Made by a program: the position numbers and the translations under genes
The notes under the pieces: generated by a model
Seen by the model: the letters and a program-made list of their open reading frames with translations, nothing else
What the model was told of the DNA's origin: nothing
Database searches by the model: none
In this document: positions 5,263 to 11,832 of the stretch, piece by piece
Layout: each line of letters starts with the position of its first letter
How positions within the stretch are numbered: position 1 is the first letter of the stretch
Assembly: GCA_003173915.1 (NCBI GenBank)
Contig: PPGL01000089.1
Location: forward strand, 1 to 14,607
Reading direction: 5' to 3'
From: Candidatus Levyibacteriota bacterium
Lineage (GTDB): Bacteria > Patescibacteria > Microgenomatia > Levybacterales > UBA12049
Length of the DNA stretch: 14,607 bases

Positions 5263-7623
5263 ATGCCTAACAATACAGTAAAAAGTCAAAAGTTAAAAGT
5301 TAAAAATATACTACTCAAGATTTTTCTTATTGTTTCCTTTTTCTTTACCCTTTACCCTTTACCCTTTACCCTGCACGCTTTCGCAGATCAATCAATTTCT
5401 GTAACAGGCACTCTCCCTCCAAAAGATTCTGACTTTCAATTAAGTGCTGAAACCGATCATACAGGGACAGTTGCACAAAATACAACAATTACCTATACCA
5501 TTACCTATGGATCGCATTTATATTATGCAGGGCAAGTAACAGTAGAAGCACAATGGGCACAAGGAACAATTTCTGGCGCATCTAGCCCTTCTGTCGATGG
5601 ACTCAATTACGTTGCCGGAAGTGCATCTACAGCATATGCCGGGACCTCTCCAACAATTGATTTGGTGAATAAAAAAATAGACTGGACAATTGCATCTTTT
5701 CCATCCCAAACAACAGACCAAACAGTAACATTTAGTCTCAAAACTAACGCTTCCTACACAGGTAGCAACACTGTCAGCTTTCCAATTACTTTTAAAATTA
5801 TTACCCCCAACTTTACCACATCCGTACAAACAATTTCTCAAACCTATCAATTTGATCCAACACAAGTCACCCCTACCCCAACTGCTGCAACTCCAACTGT
5901 ATCCCCAACTCCTACACCAACTACTCTCCATTCGACTTTTTATTTCACATCCATAGATTTTCGTTCTGTTTCTCCACAAAGCATTAGTCTAGATGTAGCT
6001 ATTTCCCAGGATGCAATGGTTACTGCTCATTTTGGCCTGAGTAAAACGGATTTGAATAATCTGATTACTACGAAAACCTATGCGACAAACCATACAATTG
6101 TTCTTGAGGGATTAACAGAAAATACGACATACTATGTCAAACTCACGGCAACAACGCCAAGTGGAATGCAAACAATATCCGATATGTATGTATTTCATAC
6201 TGGCAAGCTTTCGGAAATACCCCAAATTGACTTAGGTTCTCTTACCTATGTTGCCAGTAATATTCTTTTATATGTTGGAAAGGAAAATGTAGCTACCACG
6301 CCTGAGACATCAACACAACCATCAGTTATCATCCTCCCTCCAGGATTTCCCTACACAATTCGCTTTCAAATGAGTAAAACAGAAAATAGTAAAAGACTTC
6401 AAGCAGTACTACGAAATAAATACGTCCTAGGGATTACAACAGATAATACAGAAGAACCAAATACAGAGTCTACAGACTTAATCCTTACTTCAGATGAATT
6501 TTACCAAGGAAGACTAAAAAGCCCAACACTGCCAGGAATATATGAGGAATTTGTCAAAATTTATGACACAAGTGGAAATATTACTGAGGAAAAAATTGCT
6601 GACATTCATGTAAGTACACCGTTTTTAGTCATAAATAGTAAAACAAACAAACCAATCGAAGCAGCACAAGTACTTTTGTATTACCAGGATAGTCAAAATC
6701 ACACATTTGTCTTACTTCCACCACAGCTATTTCCTGTCAAAAATCCTGCTATTACAAATTCGCAAGGGGTAATTGCTGTTCCCCTTCCCGCAGGCGTCTA
6801 TAAAGCTCAAGTTAGCGCACTTGGATATGCTCCTCAGGAAATAACATTTGTGCTTGGAGAAAAAATTAACGAGTCCTATCCAACAATCAAACTTATACCA
6901 GAACCGTTTAATCTAGCAACAACAATACGCTATTACGTATCTATTGTCTCAGATACACTAAGCAGTACAAAGCAATACATTTCTGATCTTTCTTACTCAA
7001 ACAGATTTTTTGCGTTGAATGCTTTCCTCATTAGCGCCCTACTTGTTCTCTTAACTTTTGTTGCTTTTATTAATAAACTGCATATTCCCCTCTTCCATTT
7101 ACCTTCGTATTTTTCTCACTTACTCCATAAAAAACAACACACGAACACTGTCTATGGGCAAGTTATTGACGAAGAGACGAAACACCCTCTTGCCGGTGTC
7201 ATTACTTATTTACTCAGTATGAAAACAAAGAAAATTCTCAGTCACACTCTCACAAACGAACAAGGAGAATTCTCTCTTACCCATGCTCCAGAAAGCGATT
7301 TTGCAGTGGAAATATTAGCAGATGGATTCGAACAATCCTTTTTCCCCTATGAAAAACTTCATCTCAATGAACATGGCGAGTGCACACTCAGTATCAAGAA
7401 ACGACAACTTCCACTTTCAATGAGTACACAGGTTATTCACTGGACTGAGAATACACTTGCCTTTTTCTTTGAAATTCTTTTAGTGCTTTCCCTGCTTTTT
7501 GAAATATCTTTTGGATATGCACTTGGATGGGAAAAAGCAACTGTTTTTCTTGTCTTATCGATAGCAAATCTAGGACTCTGGATTTTTAACCTTACAAAAA
7601 GAAGAAGTTTTACACTGACATAG
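5263..7623 (+). CDS. Large multidomain surface protein with FnIII and carboxypeptidase-regulatory-like domains
   Basis: The 786-aa protein probably begins at MPNNTVKSQK. The open frame extends back to a TTG at 5125, but that stretch runs through the hairpin repeat and is unlikely to be coding. Order: signal peptide (1-41, cleavage after LHAFA), DUF11-like beta domain (about 60-184), Pro/Thr linker (199-222) and fibronectin III-like domain (225-313, ending ENTTYYVKLTATTPSG). A further beta region (319-449) precedes a carboxypeptidase-regulatory/CnaB-like domain (451-544, PAGVYKAQVSALGY). Then come membrane helix 1 (581-604), a second domain of that type (630-712, VYGQVIDEETKHPLAG, NEQGEFSL) and two more helices (729-754, 758-777). 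It looks like a cell-surface stalk or adhesin anchored by three helices. Its 3' end overlaps the convergent PIN-TRAM gene by 14 bases. Domain calls rest on sequence patterns. Confidence 0.82.
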   Translation: MPNNTVKSQKLKVKNILLKIFLIVSFFFTLYPLPFTLHAFADQSISVTGTLPPKDSDFQLSAETDHTGTVAQNTTITYTITYGSHLYYAGQVTVEAQWAQGTISGASSPSVDGLNYVAGSASTAYAGTSPTIDLVNKKIDWTIASFPSQTTDQTVTFSLKTNASYTGSNTVSFPITFKIITPNFTTSVQTISQTYQFDPTQVTPTPTAATPTVSPTPTPTTLHSTFYFTSIDFRSVSPQSISLDVAISQDAMVTAHFGLSKTDLNNLITTKTYATNHTIVLEGLTENTTYYVKLTATTPSGMQTISDMYVFHTGKLSEIPQIDLGSLTYVASNILLYVGKENVATTPETSTQPSVIILPPGFPYTIRFQMSKTENSKRLQAVLRNKYVLGITTDNTEEPNTESTDLILTSDEFYQGRLKSPTLPGIYEEFVKIYDTSGNITEEKIADIHVSTPFLVINSKTNKPIEAAQVLLYYQDSQNHTFVLLPPQLFPVKNPAITNSQGVIAVPLPAGVYKAQVSALGYAPQEITFVLGEKINESYPTIKLIPEPFNLATTIRYYVSIVSDTLSSTKQYISDLSYSNRFFALNAFLISALLVLLTFVAFINKLHIPLFHLPSYFSHLLHKKQHTNTVYGQVIDEETKHPLAGVITYLLSMKTKKILSHTLTNEQGEFSLTHAPESDFAVEILADGFEQSFFPYEKLHLNEHGECTLSIKKRQLPLSMSTQVIHWTENTLAFFFEILLVLSLLFEISFGYALGWEKATVFLVLSIANLGLWIFNLTKRRSFTLT
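5281..5301 (+). repeat. Heptamer tandem repeat, consensus AAAAGTY, 3 copies
   Basis: Three consecutive 7-base units lie inside the coding sequence of the surface protein and encode the basic n-region of its signal peptide (KSQKLKVK). A partial fourth unit follows. The type recalls the short tandemly repeated heptamers described in cyanobacteria, although here they are read as protein. Confidence 0.8.
5343..5370 (+). repeat. Heptamer tandem repeat, CTTTACC, 4 perfect copies
   Basis: Four identical 7-base units encode the end of the signal peptide (FTLYPLPFTLH). Because 7 is not a multiple of 3, gain or loss of one unit would shift the reading frame before the mature protein, as in phase-variable surface genes. 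Confidence 0.88.
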
Positions 7624-8440
7624 GCATGATTTTTTTGGCAAAAAGAATTTTTCCTGTTGCTGTTTGAATAACTCGGGAAACCTTTACATCAAGTGTTTGA
7701 CCAACATCTCCACTTGCTTTCTCAACAACAATCATTGTTCCATCTTCTAAATACCCAACGCCTTGTGTCACGTCTTTTCCAACATGCAAAAGAGTCACTT
7801 TGAGACTTTCCCCAGGAACAGCTGCTACTTTTAAATGTTGTGCTAATGCGTGCATATTAATCGCTTTTACTCCCTGGACTCCTGTTTTTTTCTCTAAATT
7901 ATAATCACAGGTGATAAGCTTTCCTTTATTACTTTTTGTAATGCTAATCAGCTGTTCATCAACTTCTTTTTCGCGATCTCCATTTTTGACAGCAAGCACA
8001 ACAACTTTTAGTCCTTTGATTTTCTTCATTTTTTCAAGTGACTCAAGACCACGCCTTCCCCTATCTTTTTTTAACGGATCTTTTGAGTCAGCAATGTGTT
8101 TGAGTTCTAGTAGAACAGAATCAAGGACAACAACTGTTCCATCCAGAAGACCTGTTTGCATAACATCAAAAATGCGTCCATCAATAATAGCAGAGGTATC
8201 TAAAAAGTATGCACCTGTTGCTTGTTTGACCTTTGTTGTGACAGCTTTTTTCTTAGGAGTTTGGGGAAATTTTGGGAGTCTGGCAATAACAAGTTTTGCC
8301 ACTTCATCTGCCAAGAGACCCATAAAACGAGGATGGAAAATATTTCCTCTGTCTGGAACTACCGATGATGTATCAGGCTGTTTTTTGTTTTCCTTATCCT
8401 CCGAAGCCTTGGCGGAGGCGGATTTTTTTTCTTCAGGCAT
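7610..8440 (-). CDS. PIN and TRAM domain protein, YacL type
   Basis: The 276-aa protein joins a PIN nuclease-fold domain (about 77-205) to a C-terminal TRAM RNA-binding domain (about 209-270). The PIN part has YFLDTSAIIDGRI (Asp81, Asp87), ELKHIADS (Glu112), Asp161 in VDEQL and ITCDYNLEK (Asp179), so the acidic metal-binding set looks complete. TRAM is marked by PGE, QGVGYLEDGTMIVVE and TATGKILFAK. These match Bacillus YacL and its relatives, but the N-terminal membrane helices of YacL are missing; a Lys/Glu-rich leader replaces them. Metal-dependent RNase activity is expected from the family, and the substrate is unknown. Residues 6-15 are encoded by a repeat hairpin. The gene lies 111 bases downstream of radA on the same strand, so cotranscription is likely. 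There is no Shine-Dalgarno sequence. Confidence 0.93.
   Translation of the reverse strand: MPEEKKSASAKASEDKENKKQPDTSSVVPDRGNIFHPRFMGLLADEVAKLVIARLPKFPQTPKKKAVTTKVKQATGAYFLDTSAIIDGRIFDVMQTGLLDGTVVVLDSVLLELKHIADSKDPLKKDRGRRGLESLEKMKKIKGLKVVVLAVKNGDREKEVDEQLISITKSNKGKLITCDYNLEKKTGVQGVKAINMHALAQHLKVAAVPGESLKVTLLHVGKDVTQGVGYLEDGTMIVVEKASGDVGQTLDVKVSRVIQTATGKILFAKKIMPMSV
8398..8418 (-). repeat. GC-rich hairpin repeat inside the PIN-TRAM gene
   Basis: CCTCC (8398-8402) and GCC (8406-8408) pair with GGC (8411-8413) and GGAGG (8414-8418), leaving a 3-base bulge and a 2-base loop. The unit is much richer in GC than its surroundings and encodes the ASAKASED segment near the N-terminus. A diverged copy appears to lie at 10217-10241. 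Confidence 0.6.
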
Positions 8441-8490
8441 AGCAAAATAAATGCAAAATAAGTTCGGGCTACGAACCTGAATCTATCATT

Positions 8491-8531
8491 TGTCATTCTG
8501 GAAAAATCCAGAACTTACCACTTCAATGGAT
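8491..8531. repeat. Solo repeat arm with hairpin in the radA/PIN-TRAM gap
   Basis: A sequence starting TGTCATTCTGG resembles the ends of the element inserted in radA (TGTCATYCCGA) and reaches a GGATCT at about 8526-8531. Inside it, TTCTGGA (8496-8502) and TCCAGAA (8507-8513) form a 7-bp stem with a 4-base loop. A second small stem (GTTCG with CGAAC, 8462-8476) lies beside it. No T run follows, so I do not call a terminator. The rest of the 111-base gap shows nothing clear. Confidence 0.4.
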
Positions 8532-8551
8532 CTATCTTCATTATACTCCCT

Positions 8552-10117
8552 TTAGTCCTCTTTTGTCACTTTAAAATGACGATCATCTTTTTGTTCCCAT
8601 GCTTTTTCCCCTGTTGCAAACTTCAGCCCTAACGACTGGACAACCCCCACAACACTTGTATGTGTTTCTGGAGTAATAATTGTCGTAAATCCAAGTTTTT
8701 TCGCTTCCCGTATTCTTTGTTCAAGACTGCCTACGCCTCGAAGTTCGCCCAAGAGACCCACTTCTGCAATCCCTACAACCTTTCGCAGTGGCTTATTGGT
8801 AAGAGAAGAAAATACAGCAAGGCAAATACCAATATCGACAGCAGGATCGGTGACTTTCAGTCCTCCTGCGACATTTACAAAAACATCGTAAGAATCAACA
8901 TTAAGTTTGCATTGTTTTTGTAGCACTGCAAGTAACAACTCCAAGCGTTTGTGATCTATTCCTGAGGCAACACGTCGTGGCATTGCAAGCTTGGAATAGA
9001 CTGCCAGTGCTTGGATTTCGATAAGAAATGGACGCGTGCCTTCCATAATAACAACCGAGACTGATCCTGGAACTGATTCTGTCCGCTTGGTAAGAAATAA
9101 CTCTTCTGGATTTTTCACTTCCTGCATTCCCTCACCAAGCATGGTAAAAACACCAACTTCATCAACAGGACCAAAACGATTTTTAAAACTTCGAAGAAGT
9201 CTTGTTGTTGTAAGCTTTTCTCCCTCTAAAAACAACACAGTATCAACCATATGCGACAAAACCATTGGTCCAGCAACCATTCCCTCTTTGGTAACATGCC
9301 CAACAATGATGACAGGTATTGCACTTTGCTTTGCAGCGCGAATAAATGCAGTTGTAGCATATCGCACTTGACCAACTGATCCAGACAAACCATCAAGAGC
9401 TTGAGACTCCATTGTTTGAATCGAATCAATCACAACAAGTGACGGCTTTTCATTTTCGATTAACTGAACAATTGCATCAACATCTGTGAGTGATACTAAA
9501 AACAAATTGCTGTTTTCAAGTGCTCCTTTAATGCGACTTGCACGAAGCTTTATTTGTTCAACCGACTCCTCCCCAGAAATATAGAGAACTTTATTATTCG
9601 TCATCCTGTTATTCTTACTTGTCATCCCGACCGTAGTGGAGGGATCTCTTTCAACTGATTCTTTTGAACCTTTCTGAGTTTGGGTTGTTGTTTGAGTCTG
9701 TTGTATGAGATTCCTCGACTTCGCTTGCGCTCCGCTCGGAATGACAGAACTCTGTCCAGCAACATTCAATGCCAATTGAAGTAACAGTGTACTTTTCCCA
9801 ATCCCCGGGTCTCCAGCAAGTAACGTTACAGACCCTGGAACTATTCCCCCACCCATCACATTGTCCATCTCTACAAATCCTGTCAGCATTCGTGAGGACT
9901 CATGAATGGTAATTTGAGAAAGTGTTTTAGGAATTAGTTGTTCCCCTCCCGCGGAGGGGAGTAAGTGGTGGGTTTTTGCCATGGAACCTTTTCCGCTTTT
10001 CGCTTCATGGAACTCTTTCATGCTATTCCATGTTCCACATTCAGGACATTTCCCCAGAAATGCAGGACTATCATACCCACACTCCTGACAAACAAATTTT
10101 GTGATTGTTTTTGCCAT
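8552..10117 (-). CDS. radA: DNA repair protein RadA
   Basis: RadA (Sms) is a RecA-related ATPase that drives branch migration of recombination intermediates. The 521-aa product has the zinc finger (Cys10, Cys13, Cys24, Cys27), Walker A GDPGIGKST (102-110), Walker B LVVIDS (about 227-232) and the RadA signature KNRFG (312-316). A Lon-protease-like C-terminal domain (about 360-510, DVFVNVAGGLKV, EVGLLGELR) completes it. E. coli RadA has 460 residues. Most of the excess is a segment at about 123-175, between NVAGQ after Walker A and KVLYISGEES, which is encoded by a dispersed repeat element. A second repeat hairpin encodes part of the linker at 50-63. The frame stays open through both, so the protein is probably made. 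A long inverted repeat lies directly before the ATG. No Shine-Dalgarno sequence is visible. Confidence 0.97.
   Translation of the reverse strand: MAKTITKFVCQECGYDSPAFLGKCPECGTWNSMKEFHEAKSGKGSMAKTHHLLPSAGGEQLIPKTLSQITIHESSRMLTGFVEMDNVMGGGIVPGSVTLLAGDPGIGKSTLLLQLALNVAGQSSVIPSGAQAKSRNLIQQTQTTTQTQKGSKESVERDPSTTVGMTSKNNRMTNNKVLYISGEESVEQIKLRASRIKGALENSNLFLVSLTDVDAIVQLIENEKPSLVVIDSIQTMESQALDGLSGSVGQVRYATTAFIRAAKQSAIPVIIVGHVTKEGMVAGPMVLSHMVDTVLFLEGEKLTTTRLLRSFKNRFGPVDEVGVFTMLGEGMQEVKNPEELFLTKRTESVPGSVSVVIMEGTRPFLIEIQALAVYSKLAMPRRVASGIDHKRLELLLAVLQKQCKLNVDSYDVFVNVAGGLKVTDPAVDIGICLAVFSSLTNKPLRKVVGIAEVGLLGELRGVGSLEQRIREAKKLGFTTIITPETHTSVVGVVQSLGLKFATGEKAWEQKDDRHFKVTKED
9620..9746. mobile_element. MITE-like or REP-type repeat element inserted in radA
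   Basis: The 127-bp element is bounded by an 11-bp inverted repeat with one mismatch: TGTCATCCCGA at 9620-9630, and the complement of 9736-9746. Each end continues into an arm (9620-9648 and 9707-9746) whose inner parts also match, as GGGATCTC and GAGATTCC. A 58-base centre separates the arms. The arms belong to a widely dispersed bacterial repeat type recognisable by GTCATYCCGA..GGRATCTC. There is no transposase. A further GTCATCCTG at 9600-9608 suggests a second degenerate end. No target duplication is clear. It is read in frame as part of RadA. Confidence 0.72.
9942..9960. repeat. Perfect GC-rich hairpin in the radA linker region
   Basis: TCCCCTCC (9942-9949) pairs perfectly with GGAGGGGA (9953-9960) around a 3-base loop, followed by a GTGGTGGG tail to about 9972. 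Hairpin plus G-rich tail has the same layout as the repeat at 5076-5108. In the radA frame it encodes the LLPSAGGEQ part of the linker between zinc finger and ATPase core. Confidence 0.6.
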
Positions 10118-10122
10118 ACAAT

Positions 10123-10207
10123 AAGTTACTAGTCGATAGTTAATAGTTCATAGTAGAATTTATTTATCGATCCAAACCATGAACCATTTACCCTAAACCA
10201 GTAACTC
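10123..10207 (-). promoter_or_regulatory. Long heptad-built inverted repeat before the radA start
   Basis: Two 33-base arms (10123-10155 and 10175-10207) flank a 19-base loop. Read as minus-strand RNA, 29 of 33 positions pair: 23 Watson-Crick and 6 G-U. Read as plus-strand RNA the six wobbles become A-C mismatches, so the structure favours the radA transcript. Both arms are built of 7-base units, with shared bases ACTA in one arm and GG in the other. The stem ends 5 bases before the radA ATG and could hide the ribosome entry site. No other promoter is evident in the 127-base gap. Confidence 0.6.
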
Positions 10208-10216
10208 AATTCTACT

Positions 10217-10241
10217 CCTCCGAGGCTAAAGAAGGAAGAGG
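10217..10241. repeat. Diverged CCTCCGA-type hairpin repeat
   Basis: The sequence starts CCTCCGAGGCTAAAG and ends GGAAGAGG. It resembles the repeat at 8398-8418 in its first bases and its purine-rich end, but pairs poorly. It sits just after the stop of the 480-aa gene, between that stop and the long inverted repeat. No T run follows, so terminator function is unlikely. Confidence 0.35.
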
Positions 10242-10244
10242 AAA

Positions 10245-11687
10245 TTAGGCGGCAACTGGTTTCTCAAATGCCTGAATTGCAGGATTAGCATCTCTTAATA
10301 CCCGATCTGCATAATCTCTAGGAGAATTTCTTCTTGAGAGAGAAAATAGAACTGGCATTTGAGGTTCGTTCATTTCCTGTACTGGAACAAATTTTTCAAG
10401 CAAGTATTTCCAAAGTCTTCTAATTCTTCGCAAGGGCATTGCAATTGCTGCTTTTACGTATTCAGCAGGAGAAAAGTATGTCAACATCATGCGTCCAAGC
10501 GTTATATCAAGTTGATCTGCAAATGGTACTTCACGACGAAACTCTTCATCTTCAAGTAAAACTTGTGCTTCCTCTTGAGTTATATACTCACGTGTTTTTC
10601 TTCCTTCTGCATCAGTTTTTACTCTATATGCAATCAGTGGATACATAGCAGCTTGTATATATGCATCTGAAAATTGATACCCAACAACTTCCCAATTAAA
10701 TTGTTCGATTCCAGATCCTTCTCTTCTTTGAAGGACTACTCCAACAGCAGCAGGCTCATCAATATCTTGTGAACTTCTGATAACAACAGTTTTATCGTCT
10801 AGAAAAGAATATCCAGTCCGATCATCATTTTTATACCGCACGTCTCCATACTCTCGTACAACTCTTTTAGCTGGATCAATGAGTACGTTACTTGTATCCC
10901 AAACAAGAACTCTTATTGCAGCCTCTTCTCTTTCCTCTTGTGTTAAACCTTTGTAAAATGCTTCTATTATTCTTTCTCTCTCTTCTGTAGATCTATCATT
11001 ATAATTATCCCAATACTTCTTCACATCTATAGCTGTGGGATCTGCTGACTCGCCTTCCAAATAACGTTGCATAAATACAGCAAATGCTTTTTCAAATTTT
11101 TCGTCATTTCTAAGTCTCTCTTCAAGCTTCGCTCTGGGTAAAGGAATCTCAGGAAGTTTTTCGATATCCACTAATTGTATATTCCACAAAGGATTGAATG
11201 CCCCATCAAATGTTTCATTTTCCCATGTTCTTACCCATGTTTGTTGACTTTCTCGATTAAAACGCCTGTACTCTTCCCCGACCATTCTACTTCTCTCATG
11301 CGCTCTGTGAAGCCAATATTGCCTGAATTCATCCTGACCAATAAAAAATGAGTACCAGTGTTTGCTCGCAGCAATATCAGGAAGCTTAAGATCTTGCAAA
11401 CCTGCTCCATTTATTGGATAACGATTAGGGTTTCGCGTAAGTGTACGAAGCAATTCAACCAAATGTTGTCCTACAAATGGATGATCAACTGCAGCCCAGT
11501 GTAATTCTTCCCCGTTTACTCGCGTAACACCTTTAAACATACGAGAATGCTCCAAGCCTAATCGCTGCTGACGCGCATCGTGCATCCCGTGCACCTGAAA
11601 TGTTATCCATTCAGCACGCTGAACCACCTCTCTTGTCACCAAACCTCTTGGTTCGTGTTCCCTTGCAGATTCGCGAGAATGTCTCAT
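10245..11687 (-). CDS. Hypothetical hydrophilic protein (480 aa)
   Basis: I do not recognise a family. The protein is soluble and strongly charged, rich in Arg and Glu, with no signal peptide or membrane helix, so it should be cytoplasmic. Aromatic residues are frequent (HWYSFFIGQDEFRQYW near 110-125). The central part is helical in character (EKFEKAFAVFMQRYLEG, STEERERIIEAFYKGLTQEE, about 205-265). Segment 270-345 looks beta-rich (IRVLVWDTSNVLID, KTVVIRSS, VGVVLQRR), followed by more helix and a basic stretch near 430 (PLRRIRRLWKYLLEKF). The ATG is preceded at 6 bases by a good -10 box, suggesting leaderless translation. It is divergent from the ATP-grasp-like gene and shares its promoter region. 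No catalytic motif could be named. Confidence 0.8.
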   Translation of the reverse strand: MRHSRESAREHEPRGLVTREVVQRAEWITFQVHGMHDARQQRLGLEHSRMFKGVTRVNGEELHWAAVDHPFVGQHLVELLRTLTRNPNRYPINGAGLQDLKLPDIAASKHWYSFFIGQDEFRQYWLHRAHERSRMVGEEYRRFNRESQQTWVRTWENETFDGAFNPLWNIQLVDIEKLPEIPLPRAKLEERLRNDEKFEKAFAVFMQRYLEGESADPTAIDVKKYWDNYNDRSTEERERIIEAFYKGLTQEEREEAAIRVLVWDTSNVLIDPAKRVVREYGDVRYKNDDRTGYSFLDDKTVVIRSSQDIDEPAAVGVVLQRREGSGIEQFNWEVVGYQFSDAYIQAAMYPLIAYRVKTDAEGRKTREYITQEEAQVLLEDEEFRREVPFADQLDITLGRMMLTYFSPAEYVKAAIAMPLRRIRRLWKYLLEKFVPVQEMNEPQMPVLFSLSRRNSPRDYADRVLRDANPAIQAFEKPVAA

Positions 11688-11693
11688 AGGAAT

Positions 11694-11722
11694 ATTGTAC
11701 TATAAGTCTTTCTAAATGACAA
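11694..11722 (-). promoter_or_regulatory. Promoter of the 480-aa hypothetical gene
   Basis: On the minus strand, TTGTCA (11717-11722) and TACAAT (11694-11699) each match consensus at 5 of 6 positions with a 17-base spacer. The -10 ends 6 bases before the ATG at 11687, so the transcript would begin at the start codon. No Shine-Dalgarno sequence exists. Confidence 0.65.
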
Positions 11723-11769
11723 CTTGGCAATATAGGAAAATTCTTGAAGGAAGATTTATTTTTTATCAT

Positions 11770-11781
11770 TCTAGATCTAGA
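11770..11781. promoter_or_regulatory. 12-bp palindrome between divergent promoters, possible operator
   Basis: TCTAGATCTAGA is a perfect palindrome. It lies between the two -35 boxes of the divergent pair, 47 bases from the minus one and 14 bases from the plus one. Position suggests a dimeric regulator site affecting both genes. Chance occurrence in AT-rich DNA cannot be excluded, and no regulator gene is nearby. Confidence 0.3.
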
Positions 11782-11795
11782 TTTAATCCTGTAGT

Positions 11796-11824
11796 TTGAT
11801 ATTTTGCGATATTTTTGCTATAAT
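11796..11824 (+). promoter_or_regulatory. Strong promoter of the ATP-grasp-like gene
   Basis: TTGATA (11796-11801), a 17-base spacer and a perfect TATAAT (11819-11824), with TG one base before it as in extended -10 promoters. The ATG is 8 bases after the -10 box, so the mRNA would be leaderless or nearly so. A direct repeat, GATATTTTGC then GATATTTTTGC (11798-11818), fills the spacer and overlaps the -35 box. Confidence 0.75.
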
Positions 11825-11832
11825 CGCCCACA

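Noticed and set aside
5281..5370. The two heptamer arrays as an inverted pair like that before radA
   Set aside because: Only the AAAG/CTTT core pairs in each unit. The remaining three bases mismatch on both strands.
5343..5370. CRISPR-like array
   Set aside because: The units are 7 bases with no spacers, and no cas gene is present.
7911..8450. Open frame of 179 codons on the plus strand
   Set aside because: It is antisense to the well-supported PIN-TRAM gene and its hydrophobic translation is a by-product of that gene's codon use.
8462..8483. Possible tRNA 3' part or T-arm
   Set aside because: The 5-bp stem has no TTC-A loop pattern and there is no acceptor or anticodon arm around it.
8552..10117. 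radA as a pseudogene because of the insertions
   Set aside because: The frame is intact over 521 codons and the zinc finger, Walker A, Walker B, KNRFG and Lon-like domain are all preserved.
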